A DNA stretch of 64,000 nt, taken from positions 82,618-146,617 of the forward strand of contig CALKNK010000010.1 in NCBI GenBank assembly GCA_938091165.1. The letters are read 5' to 3'. Below the pieces are notes generated by a model. The model did not search any database, was not told the origin of the DNA, and was given only the letters and a program-made list of their open reading frames with translations. The translations under genes were made by a program, and so were the position numbers. Positions 15,893-24,937 of the stretch are shown one piece after another (position 1 is the stretch's first letter; each line of letters begins with the position of its first letter). The DNA comes from an uncultured Ilumatobacter sp. (GTDB lineage: Bacteria > Actinomycetota > Acidimicrobiia > Acidimicrobiales > Ilumatobacteraceae).

Positions 15893-16714
15893 GTGGGAAC
15901 CGACAAACGCGAACGTCAGCGAGCTAACAAGGCCGTCAAAGAACAGAAGGCTGCGCGTGCGGAAACACGCCAGAAGGGCACTCGAATCGGCGTCATCATT
16001 GTCGGCGCAATCGTCGGCGTAGTCGGCATTGCTTTTATTGCCAACACCTTCATCGGTGGCGACGATGACAATACGACTCCAACGACATTGCCCGAAGCGA
16101 ATGAAGATTCAGGCGCTGACGTCGCTGTGGGCGAAGTATTCGAGCCGACAGGCGAGTTCGTCCCAGAGGGCTGCCCCTCCCCCGATGGGACTGCTACCGC
16201 GAAACAAACATTTGACGCAGCGCCTCCGATGTGTCTCGACCCGGACAAGCAGTACAGCGCGTTGCTCACAACGAACAAAGGTGACCTCACGCTCGAACTT
16301 GATCAGAGCATCGCGCCGCTCACGGTCAACAACTTTGTGTTTCTGGCTCGCCATCTGTATTTCGACGACACGCCCTGCCACCGGATCATTCCGAACTTCG
16401 TCGTGCAGTGCGGCGACCCGACGGGCACCGGTACTGGCGGTCCCGGCTACGAATTTGTTGACGAGCTTCCCAACGCTGGCGAGTACGAAATCGGTTCGAT
16501 CGCTATGGCGAACAGCGGTCCAGACACCAACGGCAGCCAGTTTTTCATCATCACCGGCGAAAACGGCGCAGCCCTCCCACCGAGCTACTCGCTCTTCGGC
16601 GCGGTGACCGAAGGCTTCGACGAGACCGTCGTTGCGATGGAATCAGCCGGCACAGCGTCCGGTACCCCGTCGGAGCCAGTCGACATCCAATCTGTGGTCA
16701 TCAGGACCAACTGA
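15893..16714 (+). CDS. Membrane-anchored cyclophilin-type peptidyl-prolyl isomerase
   Basis: A 273-residue protein from a GTG start. Residues 1-30 are very basic, a membrane helix follows (about 31-52), then an acidic linker and a cyclophilin domain from residue 120 on: PLTVNNFVFLARHLYFDDTPCHRIIPNFVVQCGDPTGTG, GSIAMANSGPDTNGSQFFI and YSLFGAVTEGFDETV are the cyclophilin motifs with the catalytic Arg and the substrate-binding Gln/Phe. It probably folds proteins outside the membrane. It precedes clpS by 33 bases on the same strand. Confidence 0.9.
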   Translation: MGTDKRERQRANKAVKEQKAARAETRQKGTRIGVIIVGAIVGVVGIAFIANTFIGGDDDNTTPTTLPEANEDSGADVAVGEVFEPTGEFVPEGCPSPDGTATAKQTFDAAPPMCLDPDKQYSALLTTNKGDLTLELDQSIAPLTVNNFVFLARHLYFDDTPCHRIIPNFVVQCGDPTGTGTGGPGYEFVDELPNAGEYEIGSIAMANSGPDTNGSQFFIITGENGAALPPSYSLFGAVTEGFDETVVAMESAGTASGTPSEPVDIQSVVIRTN

Positions 16715-16747
16715 TTTTCCTTCGACACGGCGCGCCAGAATGGGAGC

Positions 16748-17044
16748 GTGCCAACGACGTTCGAACCAGTCCAGGTTGAAGAGCCTGAGGTCGACGAGGA
16801 GTTAGCCAACGACCGACCGTGGGTCGTGATCGTCTGGAACGATCCGATCAATCTGATGAGTTACGTCACTTTCGTGCTCAAGAAGCTGTTCGGCTACTCC
16901 GACGAAAAGGCCACCGCAATGATGCTTGATGTTCACCACAAGGGCAAAGCCGTGGTAGCCAACGGCAATCGCGAAGAGGCCGAAATGCATGTGTTTCGTC
17001 TCCACGAACACAGCCTGTGGGCATCAATGGAACACGATGAGTGA
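16748..17044 (+). CDS. clpS: ATP-dependent Clp protease adaptor
   Basis: The 98-residue N-degron adaptor delivers proteins with destabilising N-terminal residues to ClpC/ClpA. The binding-pocket signature [19 protein letters not shown] (Asn-Asp) and the [11 protein letters not shown] motif with its conserved His are present. The start is a GTG. The next gene, a DUF2017 protein, begins 8 bases before the clpS stop, a pairing typical of actinobacteria. The likely partner ClpC is encoded at 34553-37168. Confidence 0.93.
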   Translation: MPTTFEPVQVEEPEVDEELANDRPWVVIVWNDPINLMSYVTFVLKKLFGYSDEKATAMMLDVHHKGKAVVANGNREEAEMHVFRLHEHSLWASMEHDE

Positions 17045-17570
17045 GCGTGATTTTGTTCCGCCTGTTGAACAAGTGGACAACTGCGACGTTGATCCGCTCA
17101 GTTCATTTGACTATGGCGGAGTCGCCCGATTCCGACTGAACTTCGAAGCCGAGGAACGCCAGTTGATTGTGCGCCTCCTCGATGAGATGAAGGACCTACT
17201 CACGAGTGAGCCAAACGAGCGCACCGCACCCCTGCTGCACCGTCTATTTCCTCCGGCATTTCATGATGATGAGGAAAAAGAGGCTGAGTATCAGCGGCTC
17301 ATGCGTGAAGAGTTGGTCGCGAGCCGCGTTGCCGCTGTTGACAGCGTGAGTTTGCTCCTGATGGAAGAGGGCCGGACCTTGGGCGAGGGCGAGACCATGG
17401 CCTTCATGCAGTCGATCAATGCAATCCGTCTTGTCTTGGGCACAATGCTCAACATTACCGACGATGAATCAGCCGAAGAAGCAGACGTGAACGATAGCCC
17501 CGAACACAGTCTTTACGGATACCTCGGGTGGGTCTTGGAATGGACCGTCACCGCTCTCTCCAGAGGCTGA
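17037..17570 (+). CDS. DUF2017 family protein
   Basis: A 177-residue cytoplasmic protein from the ATG at 17037 (MSERDFVPP), overlapping clpS by 8 bases. It matches the actinobacterial DUF2017 family that habitually follows clp[17 protein letters not shown], then [31 protein letters not shown], and near the C-terminus the [15 protein letters not shown] helix. The function is unknown; the neighbourhood suggests a link with protein turnover. Confidence 0.8.
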   Translation: MSERDFVPPVEQVDNCDVDPLSSFDYGGVARFRLNFEAEERQLIVRLLDEMKDLLTSEPNERTAPLLHRLFPPAFHDDEEKEAEYQRLMREELVASRVAAVDSVSLLLMEEGRTLGEGETMAFMQSINAIRLVLGTMLNITDDESAEEADVNDSPEHSLYGYLGWVLEWTVTALSRG

Positions 17571-17579
17571 TCGGTCGAC

Positions 17580-18770
17580 TCAAATGGTGCGCAGGATTGC
17601 AGCGTCGCCCTGGCCGCCGCCACCGCAGAGCGAGGCTACGCCAATGCCGCCGCCACGTCGGTTGAGCTCATGGAGCAGAGTCAGAGCCAGACGGTTGCCG
17701 CTCATTCCAATCGGGTGCCCAAGCGCAATTGCGCCGCCATTCACGTTGACCTTGTTCGGGTCGACACCAAGTTCCGCGGTCGATGCAATGCCGACGGCGG
17801 CGAATGCCTCGTTGAGCTCAAGTAAGTCGAGATCGGCGACGGTGATTCCGGCCTTCTCAGCAGCCAGCATCGCTGCCCGGCTTGGCTGATGAAGCAGTGA
17901 GGCATTGTCAGGGCCCGCGACCATACCGTAAGACACGAACTCGCCGAGCGGTTCGACACCCCGGCGCTCGGCCTCGGCTTTGCTCATCAGAATCATGGCG
18001 CTGCCACCGTCCGAGAGTTGCGAGGCGTTCGCTGCGGTAATGCTGCCTTCCTTGTCGAACGCTGGACGCATCTTCGACAGACTCTCGCTCGTGGTACCGG
18101 GGCGCACGCCCTCGTCATGTTCGATGAGGATCGGGTCACCTTTGCGCTGCGGCACCTCGACCGGGACGATCTCTTCAGCCAGACGTCCCTCCTTGATGGC
18201 CTCGGCAGCCAGCTCATTGGATCGGGCGGCAAATTCGTCCTGTTGTTCACGAGTGATGCTGTTACCGGTATAGCGGTCAGTGCCGAGGCCCATGAGGCAG
18301 GCATCGAAGGCACACCAGAGGCCATCGGCGATGATCGCATCGCGTAGCTCGGTGTTGCCGTAACGAAAGCCGCTCCGTGCACCATCAGCGAGGTATGGAG
18401 CATTGGACATCGATTCCATGCCGCCGGCGACCACGATGTCAGCTTCACCCGTTGCAACCATCTGATTAGCAAGGTAAATCGAGTTGAGCCCGGAGAGGCA
18501 CACCTTGTTCACGTTGACCGCTGGAACGTTCATCGGGATTCCTGCGTTGACAGCCGCCTGGCGGCTGGGCACCTGACCCTGACCGGCCATGAGGACTTGA
18601 CCCATGATGACGTGGTCGACCTCCTCTGGGGCGACGCCCGCTCGATCGAGCGCTGCGGCGATTGCGAAACCACCGAGTTCAGCACCGGAGAATGATGCGA
18701 GCGCTCCGCTCATCTTGCCGATCGGAGTTCGCGCGCCGGCGACGATAACGGAGTTCGAAGTTGCAGCCAT
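17580..18770 (-). CDS. Acetyl-CoA acetyltransferase (thiolase)
   Basis: A 396-residue thiolase that condenses two acetyl-CoA to acetoacetyl-CoA or runs the reverse. Acyl-binding Cys91 is in NKVCLSGLNSIYL, the catalytic His is in ALGHPIGMSGNRL and the second catalytic Cys in ASLCGGGGQGDAAI. I use the ATG at 18770 (MAATSNSVIVAGARTPIG); a GTG nine bases upstream is possible. The gene is divergent from ccr, with 112 bases between starts, which suggests a joint function in acetyl-CoA assimilation or in making C4/C5 acyl-CoA units. Confidence 0.93.
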   Translation of the reverse strand: MAATSNSVIVAGARTPIGKMSGALASFSGAELGGFAIAAALDRAGVAPEEVDHVIMGQVLMAGQGQVPSRQAAVNAGIPMNVPAVNVNKVCLSGLNSIYLANQMVATGEADIVVAGGMESMSNAPYLADGARSGFRYGNTELRDAIIADGLWCAFDACLMGLGTDRYTGNSITREQQDEFAARSNELAAEAIKEGRLAEEIVPVEVPQRKGDPILIEHDEGVRPGTTSESLSKMRPAFDKEGSITAANASQLSDGGSAMILMSKAEAERRGVEPLGEFVSYGMVAGPDNASLLHQPSRAAMLAAEKAGITVADLDLLELNEAFAAVGIASTAELGVDPNKVNVNGGAIALGHPIGMSGNRLALTLLHELNRRGGGIGVASLCGGGGQGDAAILRTI

Positions 18771-18882
18771 AGTTAGCACGCTAGTCGCGCCTGTTCGGCA
18801 GGCAACAACTGCCGGACTGTCGAATCACGCGCTCAAACACGTCGGACTTGGGTGGGTTGGTTACCGCTCAGTAACCTCACAG

Positions 18883-20220
18883 ACTATGGAGCAGATTCTC
18901 GACGCGATCCAGTCCGGCGCAACTGGCGATGATATTGCGAACCTTCCCATCCCGGAGAGCTACCGGGCTGCGTTCGTGAAACGTGACGAATCAGACATGT
19001 TCGAAGGTGTCGACTCATGGGACAAAGATCCGCGCAAATCGCTGCACGTCGACGATGTCGCCACCCCAGAACTTGCGCCGGACGAGTGCCTCATCGCAGT
19101 GATGGCGTCGAGCATCAACTTCAACACGGTGTGGACGTCAATCTTTGAGCCGCTGCCGACGTTCGGATTCCTCGACCGACTCGCCCGAGAAAGCGAATGG
19201 GCCAAACGCCATTCGCTGCCGTACCACGTGGTCGGTTCGGACGCTTCAGGTGTTGTCTTACGGATCGGCTCTGCAGTCCGTAACTGGAAGCCTGGTGATC
19301 GGGTAACCGTGCAGTGCAACCATGTCGACGGGCAAGACCCCACTGCGCACAACGACTCGATGATGGCCAACAACCAGCGAATCTGGGGATTCGAGACAAA
19401 CTTCGGTGGGCTTGCCGACATGTCGGTCGTACGTGCTAACCAGTTGATGCCGAAGCCGACCCACTTGTCGTGGGAGGAGTCGGCCGTGAATGGATTGTGC
19501 AGCTCGACGTCGTATCGGATGCTCGTCAGCGATAACGGGGCCCGCATGAAGCAAGGCGACAGCGTCCTCATCTGGGGTGCCACCGGCGGCATCGGCGGCT
19601 ACGCCGTGCAGTACGTTCTCAATGGTGGCGGCAGGCCAATTGGGGTCGTTTCGTCACCAGAACGCGCCGAGATATTAAACCGCATGGGCTGTGAGGCGGT
19701 CATCGACCGCAAGGCTTCGAACTATCGGTTCTGGTCCGATGAACACACGCAGGACGAGTCCGAATGGCGTCGCTTCGGCAAGGACATCCGTTCGGTCAAC
19801 GATGGTGAAGACGTTGACATCGTCTTTGAGCACCCGGGTCGGTCCACAATGGGCGCTTCGGTCTTCGCAGCGAAGCGTGGCGGCACGATCGTTACCTGCG
19901 CCGCGACCTCCGGTTACATGGTCGAATTCGACAACCGTCACTTTTGGATGAAGTTGAAGAAGCTCCTGTCGTCGCACTTTGCCAACTACACAGAAAGCTG
20001 GGCGGCGAACAAACTGCTCTGTGAGGGCAAGATTCAGCCGCTCCTCACCGACACCTACACCCTGGATCAGGTTGGTGACGCTTCGCTTGCGGTGCATCAC
20101 AATAAGGCCGAAGGCAAACTCGGGGTTCTGTGTCTATCTCCGGCTCAGGGTCAGGGCATTGACGACCCCGAGCGGCGCGCCAAGATCGGCGAGGACAAGA
20201 TCACCGTCTTCCGAGGCTGA
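18883..20220 (+). CDS. ccr: Crotonyl-CoA carboxylase/reductase
   Basis: The 445-residue enzyme reduces and carboxylates crotonyl-CoA to ethylmalonyl-CoA, the key step of the ethylmalonyl-CoA pathway. The start at 18883 gives MEQILDAIQSGATGDDIANLPIPESY, which is the typical Ccr N-terminus; earlier in-frame starts lie inside the divergent thiolase gene. Signatures include SSINFNTVWTSIFEP, RIWGFETNFGGLAD (the Phe-Glu pair of the CO2 site), WGATGGIGGYAVQ nucleotide-binding loop and SSHFANYTESW (the CO2-site His). The other pathway enzymes (Ecm, Mcd) are not in the window. Confidence 0.94.
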   Translation, partial: TMEQILDAIQSGATGDDIANLPIPESYRAAFVKRDESDMFEGVDSWDKDPRKSLHVDDVATPELAPDECLIAVMASSINFNTVWTSIFEPLPTFGFLDRLARESEWAKRHSLPYHVVGSDASGVVLRIGSAVRNWKPGDRVTVQCNHVDGQDPTAHNDSMMANNQRIWGFETNFGGLADMSVVRANQLMPKPTHLSWEESAVNGLCSSTSYRMLVSDNGARMKQGDSVLIWGATGGIGGYAVQYVLNGGGRPIGVVSSPERAEILNRMGCEAVIDRKASNYRFWSDEHTQDESEWRRFGKDIRSVNDGEDVDIVFEHPGRSTMGASVFAAKRGGTIVTCAATSGYMVEFDNRHFWMKLKKLLSSHFANYTESWAANKLLCEGKIQPLLTDTYTLDQVGDASLAVHHNKAEGKLGVLCLSPAQGQGIDDPERRAKIGEDKITVFRG

Positions 20221-20249
20221 GTTGCGACACCGGGTCTAGCCTTTCCACT

Positions 20250-20900
20250 ATGGCTGAACTGGCAGCGGTGCTGTGGGACATGGATGGCACGCTGGTCGAC
20301 ACCGAGCCGTACTGGATTGAGTGCGAGCACGAACTCGTCAACGAATTCGGTGGCACTTGGACCGAGTCGGATGCAGCTTCGCTGATCGGCTCGGATCTTC
20401 TTGACACTGCAGCGGCGTTGCGGGCTGCTGGCGTCGAAATGGAACCAGTGGCATTGGTCGACCGGTTGATAGACGGCGTTATCGAACGCATGCAACGTGA
20501 GTTGCCGTGGCGACCCGGAGCCATTGAGCTGCTTACAGCGTGCCGAGACGCGTCGATTCCTTGTGTACTTGTAACGATGTCGTGGCGTCGGTTCGCCGAC
20601 GCAGTCCTGATATCGGCTCCAGAGCATTCGTTTGCCGCGACGATCACCGGCGACGAGGTCACCCACGGCAAGCCGCATCCCGAGCCGTACCTTGCCGGAG
20701 CCCGAGCGCTCAATGTAGATGCGGCATGCTGCGTTGCCATTGAGGACTCGCGGACCGGTGTTGCCTCCGCGTTAGCCGCCGGGTGTGCGACGCTTGCTAT
20801 CCCTCATGTCGTCAGCATCGATCCCACACCAAAGCTCACAATCGCGCCCACGCTGGTCGGCTTCACCGTCGACGATCTTCGCACCCTTCTGCGCAATTGA
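20250..20900 (+). CDS. HAD-superfamily hydrolase, beta-phosphoglucomutase-like
   Basis: A 216-residue haloacid dehalogenase-like phosphatase. Motif I is WDMDGTLVDTEPYW (nucleophile and acid/base Asp), motif II is the Thr in CVLVTMSW, motif III the Lys in GKPHPEPYL and motif IV the acidic residues in IEDSRTGVASALAAG. The helical cap between motifs I and II places it in subfamily I with beta-phosphoglucomutases and phosphoglycolate phosphatase-like enzymes. The substrate cannot be read from sequence. It follows ccr by 29 bases. Confidence 0.9.
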   Translation: MAELAAVLWDMDGTLVDTEPYWIECEHELVNEFGGTWTESDAASLIGSDLLDTAAALRAAGVEMEPVALVDRLIDGVIERMQRELPWRPGAIELLTACRDASIPCVLVTMSWRRFADAVLISAPEHSFAATITGDEVTHGKPHPEPYLAGARALNVDAACCVAIEDSRTGVASALAAGCATLAIPHVVSIDPTPKLTIAPTLVGFTVDDLRTLLRN

Positions 20901-20945
20901 CCCCGGCAATCACTCCGTCAAGTCGCATGCTGTTCTGCTCGTAAC

Positions 20946-22124
20946 ATGACTAGCACTGACGAGACACCCGTTGCCGGATCGGTGGCGTGGCAGCGTCGCG
21001 GCATTTTGTTTGGGCTGATTAGTGTCCTCATCGCCGTTAGCGCCGGAGGGTTCTGGTTCACCCGTGAGGATCCGTCATCACCCCCAAAACCGGACATACC
21101 ACTTGATGCGTGGGCGCCGTACTGGGCGCTCGACGACGCTCTGCCCGAGTTCGAACAGCGCGCCGGTTCGCTGCGTGATGTGTCGCCGTTCTGGTTCAAC
21201 GCCACAAGTGCCGACAGCATCGAAATCGATGCAAATGCTCTTGACGAGGGACTCGATGAGTTTTTCGAAATTGCCGTCGAGGCAGGGGTGAACGTGGTTC
21301 CCTCGATCATTGATGCGATGCCGGCGGGAGCGATGGCGGCGATCATCGCCGACCCGGTTTCTCGCGCGCAGCACGTCGACACCATTCGATCATTTGCCGC
21401 CGATCTTGACGTTGCCGGCATAGACATCGACTACGAGCAGTTTGCGTTTGCTGATGGTCGAGATACCTGGGCCACGACACGGCCCAACTGGGTGGCGTTC
21501 ATTGCCGAACTCGGCGCGGCGTTGCGTATCGATGACCGGACGCTGACGGTCAGCATCCCACCGGTCTACGACGCAGGGCAAACTGCCGACAGCGGATATT
21601 GGGTCTACGACTATGGCGCGATTGCTCCGCATGTCGACCGCATCCGCATTATGGCTTACGACTTCTCGGTGAGTAAGGCGGGGCCGATTGCTCCTCTTGA
21701 TTTCGTCGAGCGCTCGATTATCGGCGCCATTGACGCCACCGGTGATCCGGAAAAGTTGGTGCTCGGTCTTCCGGCGTACGGTAGAAATTGGCCGAACGGC
21801 GAAACTGAAGTGTGTCCAGAATCAGAGCTCCAGGGACGCACGTCAGTCACCGCCCGCTCGGTTGATGCGCTCCTCGAACTCCGTGATGCGGTGCCGGTAT
21901 TTGTGCCAGAGACGGGCGAGTACACCTTCGACTACGACCTCGAAGTCACCGATGGCATTTTGACGTGCACGCAGGGTCGACGCGTCCACTTCGTTGATGG
22001 TGATGGTGTTCGGCTTCGCATGGATCTCGCGCGGCAATATCGGCTCAACGGGGTGTCCCTGTGGGCACTGGGGTTCGGCGATGACGCCGTCTGGGCAGAG
22101 ATTCTCCCAACAGTGACGCCCTGA
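20946..22124 (+). CDS. Membrane-anchored glycoside hydrolase family 18-like protein
   Basis: A 392-residue protein with an N-terminal membrane helix (about 18-38) and an outside TIM-barrel domain like chitinases and spore-germination YaaH proteins. The catalytic motif DxxDxDxE appears as AGIDIDYE (157-164): the proton-donor Glu164 and both following Asp are present but the first Asp is Ala157. Other GH18-like features are IRIMAYDFSVSKAGPIAPLDFV and GVSLWALGFGDDAVW at the barrel end. It may cleave a peptidoglycan or glycan substrate, or only bind it. Confidence 0.8.
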   Translation: MTSTDETPVAGSVAWQRRGILFGLISVLIAVSAGGFWFTREDPSSPPKPDIPLDAWAPYWALDDALPEFEQRAGSLRDVSPFWFNATSADSIEIDANALDEGLDEFFEIAVEAGVNVVPSIIDAMPAGAMAAIIADPVSRAQHVDTIRSFAADLDVAGIDIDYEQFAFADGRDTWATTRPNWVAFIAELGAALRIDDRTLTVSIPPVYDAGQTADSGYWVYDYGAIAPHVDRIRIMAYDFSVSKAGPIAPLDFVERSIIGAIDATGDPEKLVLGLPAYGRNWPNGETEVCPESELQGRTSVTARSVDALLELRDAVPVFVPETGEYTFDYDLEVTDGILTCTQGRRVHFVDGDGVRLRMDLARQYRLNGVSLWALGFGDDAVWAEILPTVTP

Positions 22125-22136
22125 CCATCTGAGGGG

Positions 22137-23210
22137 TCAGTACTGGTCGAGGATCGTTAGCTCGGTTATGCGGGTCATCGTTTCGCGGATCGCTCGTGCC
22201 GTTGACTCATCGACGCCATCGACCGACATCAGATCGTCGAGTGTCGCCCTTTGGATCTTGGCGAGGCCGCCGAAGTGAGCGGCGACGCCTTCAGCAACGC
22301 CGCTCGGGAGACGTTTAACGCGGTGGAGATAGCGCAATCCCTTCGGCGCGACCTCTTGGCTCAGATCGTCGTTGTCTCCGTCGCGACCGAGGACACCAGA
22401 GGTAACGCGCAGGTTGAGCACGTCGTCATCGGACAGTTTGGACATCTCGCTCAAGATGTCTTCGGCAACACGTCCCGCAGGCAGGTAGTCGATAACGACG
22501 AGGTCGAGTTCGTCGTCGATCTCGCCGTACAACTCATCGAGCTGCAGGCGAAGCAGTCGTGCGTCGAATCCCAGCTCGATGATCATTGTTTCAATCTCGT
22601 CGGCGACTCGGTGCACCATTTCACCACGTTGCACGACAGCGACGACGTCGCGGAGCGTGGCGACATCTTCTACCTCGACGGCGGTGAGATTAGTGATCGC
22701 ATCGTCAAGTTTGGCCTTGTAACGCTCGAGTGTCTGCAACGCTTGATTGGCCCGTTCGAGCAGGTGACCAACCTCTTGGAGCTGCCGCTTGTTGCCGCCC
22801 GCATAGACGTTGATAACGCCCATTTCCTCGCTCGCGGATACGACGTGGACATCGAGGGAACGTGCGACGCGCTCAGCGGTGCGGTGGCGGGTGCCGGTCT
22901 CGCTCGTTGGCACGGTGGGATCAGGGACGAGATGCACATTAGCTCGAGCAATGCGGCCGCCTTCGGTTGAGATGATGATCGCGCCGTCCATCTTCGCAAG
23001 TTCGGATAAGCGCTGTGGGCTGTATGGGGCGTCGACGAGGAACCCACCCGAACAGATCGACAAAACGTCGGGCGCGTCGCTCAGGACGAGCAGGGCCCCG
23101 GCCTGAGCCCGCACTACCCGGTCGATACCGTCGCGGAGTGGAGTACCGGGTGCGACGCGGGCCAGCGCGTTGCGCATTTTTTCGTTCGCCCCGCTGTAGC
23201 GATACTCCAC
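22137..23210 (-). CDS. disA: DNA integrity scanning diadenylate cyclase
   Basis: A 357-residue protein that makes c-di-AMP and monitors branched DNA. The N-terminal DAC domain has the DGA motif (75-77) and the GTRHRTAERVA motif (RHR at 108-110); a helical linker follows, then a helix-hairpin-helix DNA-binding domain (VKRLPSGVAEGVAAHFGG and LMSVDGVDESTARAIRE). The start is GTG. The gene follows radA on the same strand with 47 bases between, the classic radA-disA order of actinobacteria and firmicutes. A short inverted repeat (22121-22126/22135-22140) lies over the convergent end with the GH18 gene. Confidence 0.95.
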   Translation of the reverse strand: MEYRYSGANEKMRNALARVAPGTPLRDGIDRVVRAQAGALLVLSDAPDVLSICSGGFLVDAPYSPQRLSELAKMDGAIIISTEGGRIARANVHLVPDPTVPTSETGTRHRTAERVARSLDVHVVSASEEMGVINVYAGGNKRQLQEVGHLLERANQALQTLERYKAKLDDAITNLTAVEVEDVATLRDVVAVVQRGEMVHRVADEIETMIIELGFDARLLRLQLDELYGEIDDELDLVVIDYLPAGRVAEDILSEMSKLSDDDVLNLRVTSGVLGRDGDNDDLSQEVAPKGLRYLHRVKRLPSGVAEGVAAHFGGLAKIQRATLDDLMSVDGVDESTARAIRETMTRITELTILDQY

Positions 23211-23257
23211 GTAAAAATTCTAGTTCATATTGGTGGCGAGTATCAGAGGCGAGTGCG

Positions 23258-24625
23258 TTAGAGGGCGCCGTCGCCGTTGAGGCCGACGGCCGCGATGGCA
23301 TGACTGAGTGTCTTTGCCCGGATAACGCGAATATTGGCGTCGCCGTCAGGGGAATTGGTCGGCACGACCACTCGTGAGAAGCCAAGCCGGGCTGCTTCGG
23401 TGAGCCGTCGGGCGGCTTGGCCGACCTGGCGAAGCTCACCACCCAAGCCAACTTCGCCAAATACAGCGACGTCAGCTGGCATCGGCTGATTGCGTAGTGC
23501 GCTGGCTACCGCCAAGCAGACGCCCAGGTCGAGGCCGGGCTCGACCAGCTTCACGCCTCCTGCGGTCGATGCGTACACGTCGTTTTCGCCAACGGGCAAT
23601 CGCGCTCGACGGCCGAGGACGGCCATCAACATGGAAAGTCGAGCCCCGTCGAGCCCGAGCGCACTCCGGCGCGATGGAACACCCGGTACGCCCGGCGATG
23701 TGAGTGCCTGCACCTCAACGACGATGGGTCGTTGCCCCTCCATTGTCGGGACTACGGCCGATCCCGGAATGCCGGTGCGGCGGTCTGAGAGAAACATGGT
23801 TGACGGGTCGGGTACCCCAATGAGCCCGGCCCCGGCCATCTCGAAGAGTCCCAGCTCGTTCGTAGGTCCGAAGCGATGCTTGGACGCACGCAGCAGCCGC
23901 AGGGCGTGGTGCTTGTCACCTTCGAACTGGAGCACGGTGTCAACAACGTGTTCAAGAACGCGTGGCCCTGCAAGACCACCGTCTTTGGTGACATGACCAA
24001 CGAGGACGACGGCGATGTCGTGCTCTTTGGCGACGTTGACAAGGCGTTGGGCACACCCACGAACTTGAGCCACACTTCCCGGTAGTGACCCAAGCGCCGG
24101 ATCGAAGACCGTTTGGATCGAGTCGATCACCACCAGCTCAGGCTTCGTTCGCTCGATGGCTTCAAGGATGTGCGGCAACGAGGTCTCAGCGTGCAGCCAC
24201 AGCTGGGGCCGTACTGCATCGAGTCGCTCAGCGCGTAGGCGTACCTGTTGAGCGCTTTCCTCGGCGCTCACGTACAGCGTTGATCCATTCCATGAAGCGA
24301 GCAGCTGGAGCAGAAGCGTGCTCTTGCCAATGCCTGGCTCGCCGCCGAGCAGGGTGACGGCACCTGGGACGATGCCGCCGCCGAGCACTCGGTCGAGTTC
24401 GGGGAGTTGGGTCGACGTAGGACGGCTTGATTCGGTGCCGACGTCGCCGATGAGGGTGGGCCCCGGCCGATTGGTTGGTGGAGGAGGAGCGACTAGATCG
24501 TTGTTCTCCCCCTCAACCTCCTCGAATAAGGTGTTCCAGTCGCCACAGCTGCCGCACTGTCCCGACCACTTCGGATACGACGTGCCACACTCGCTGCATG
24601 CGTACACCAGCCTCAGTTTCGCCAT
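23258..24625 (-). CDS. radA: DNA repair protein RadA
   Basis: A 455-residue RecA-like helicase for branch migration in recombination repair. It has an N-terminal C4 zinc finger (Cys10, 13, 24, 27), Walker A in GGEPGIGKSTLLLQ, and a C-terminal Lon-protease-like domain. The signature pentapeptide KNRFG of the family reads KHRFG here (RASKHRFGPTNELG). I take the ATG at 24625 (MAKLRLVYACSECG); a GTG at 24634 would add three residues. Upstream of disA in the same direction. Confidence 0.94.
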   Translation of the reverse strand: MAKLRLVYACSECGTSYPKWSGQCGSCGDWNTLFEEVEGENNDLVAPPPPTNRPGPTLIGDVGTESSRPTSTQLPELDRVLGGGIVPGAVTLLGGEPGIGKSTLLLQLLASWNGSTLYVSAEESAQQVRLRAERLDAVRPQLWLHAETSLPHILEAIERTKPELVVIDSIQTVFDPALGSLPGSVAQVRGCAQRLVNVAKEHDIAVVLVGHVTKDGGLAGPRVLEHVVDTVLQFEGDKHHALRLLRASKHRFGPTNELGLFEMAGAGLIGVPDPSTMFLSDRRTGIPGSAVVPTMEGQRPIVVEVQALTSPGVPGVPSRRSALGLDGARLSMLMAVLGRRARLPVGENDVYASTAGGVKLVEPGLDLGVCLAVASALRNQPMPADVAVFGEVGLGGELRQVGQAARRLTEAARLGFSRVVVPTNSPDGDANIRVIRAKTLSHAIAAVGLNGDGAL

Positions 24626-24937
24626 GATGGACACCCTAGAGATGGCTACTCACGGAGTTGTACCCGTCGCCAAAGTTGGCGCTTACGGTGAGCCGCTGAC
24701 TGCAGCGTGTTGCTCGATATCAGTTTGTCAGGCCGCTGATGCTCTCGAGACGTCCGCATGCGCCGACCCGAGCCGTTTTCTTGAGGACAGAGCCACGCAC
24801 ACTGGTGCTTTAGCACCGTTGGTTGGCACAGATCTAGAGAGCACGGTTCATTCGGCACAAGCTGCGACCTGTGCGCAGGCCGACATTGGAGCCCCATTCG
24901 AAGCTGCCGATGCGTTGGCCCGCGGCGCCTCCCTGGT
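24626..24937. other. Intergenic region between malK-type gene and radA
   Basis: About 310 bases with only short, overlapping frames on both strands and no recognisable domain. It should include the radA promoter. I see nothing else to name in it. Confidence 0.4.

Noticed and set aside
18604..18882. N-terminal extension of ccr
   Set aside because: The extra codons lie inside the divergent thiolase gene and do not resemble Ccr, whose usual N-terminus begins at 18883.
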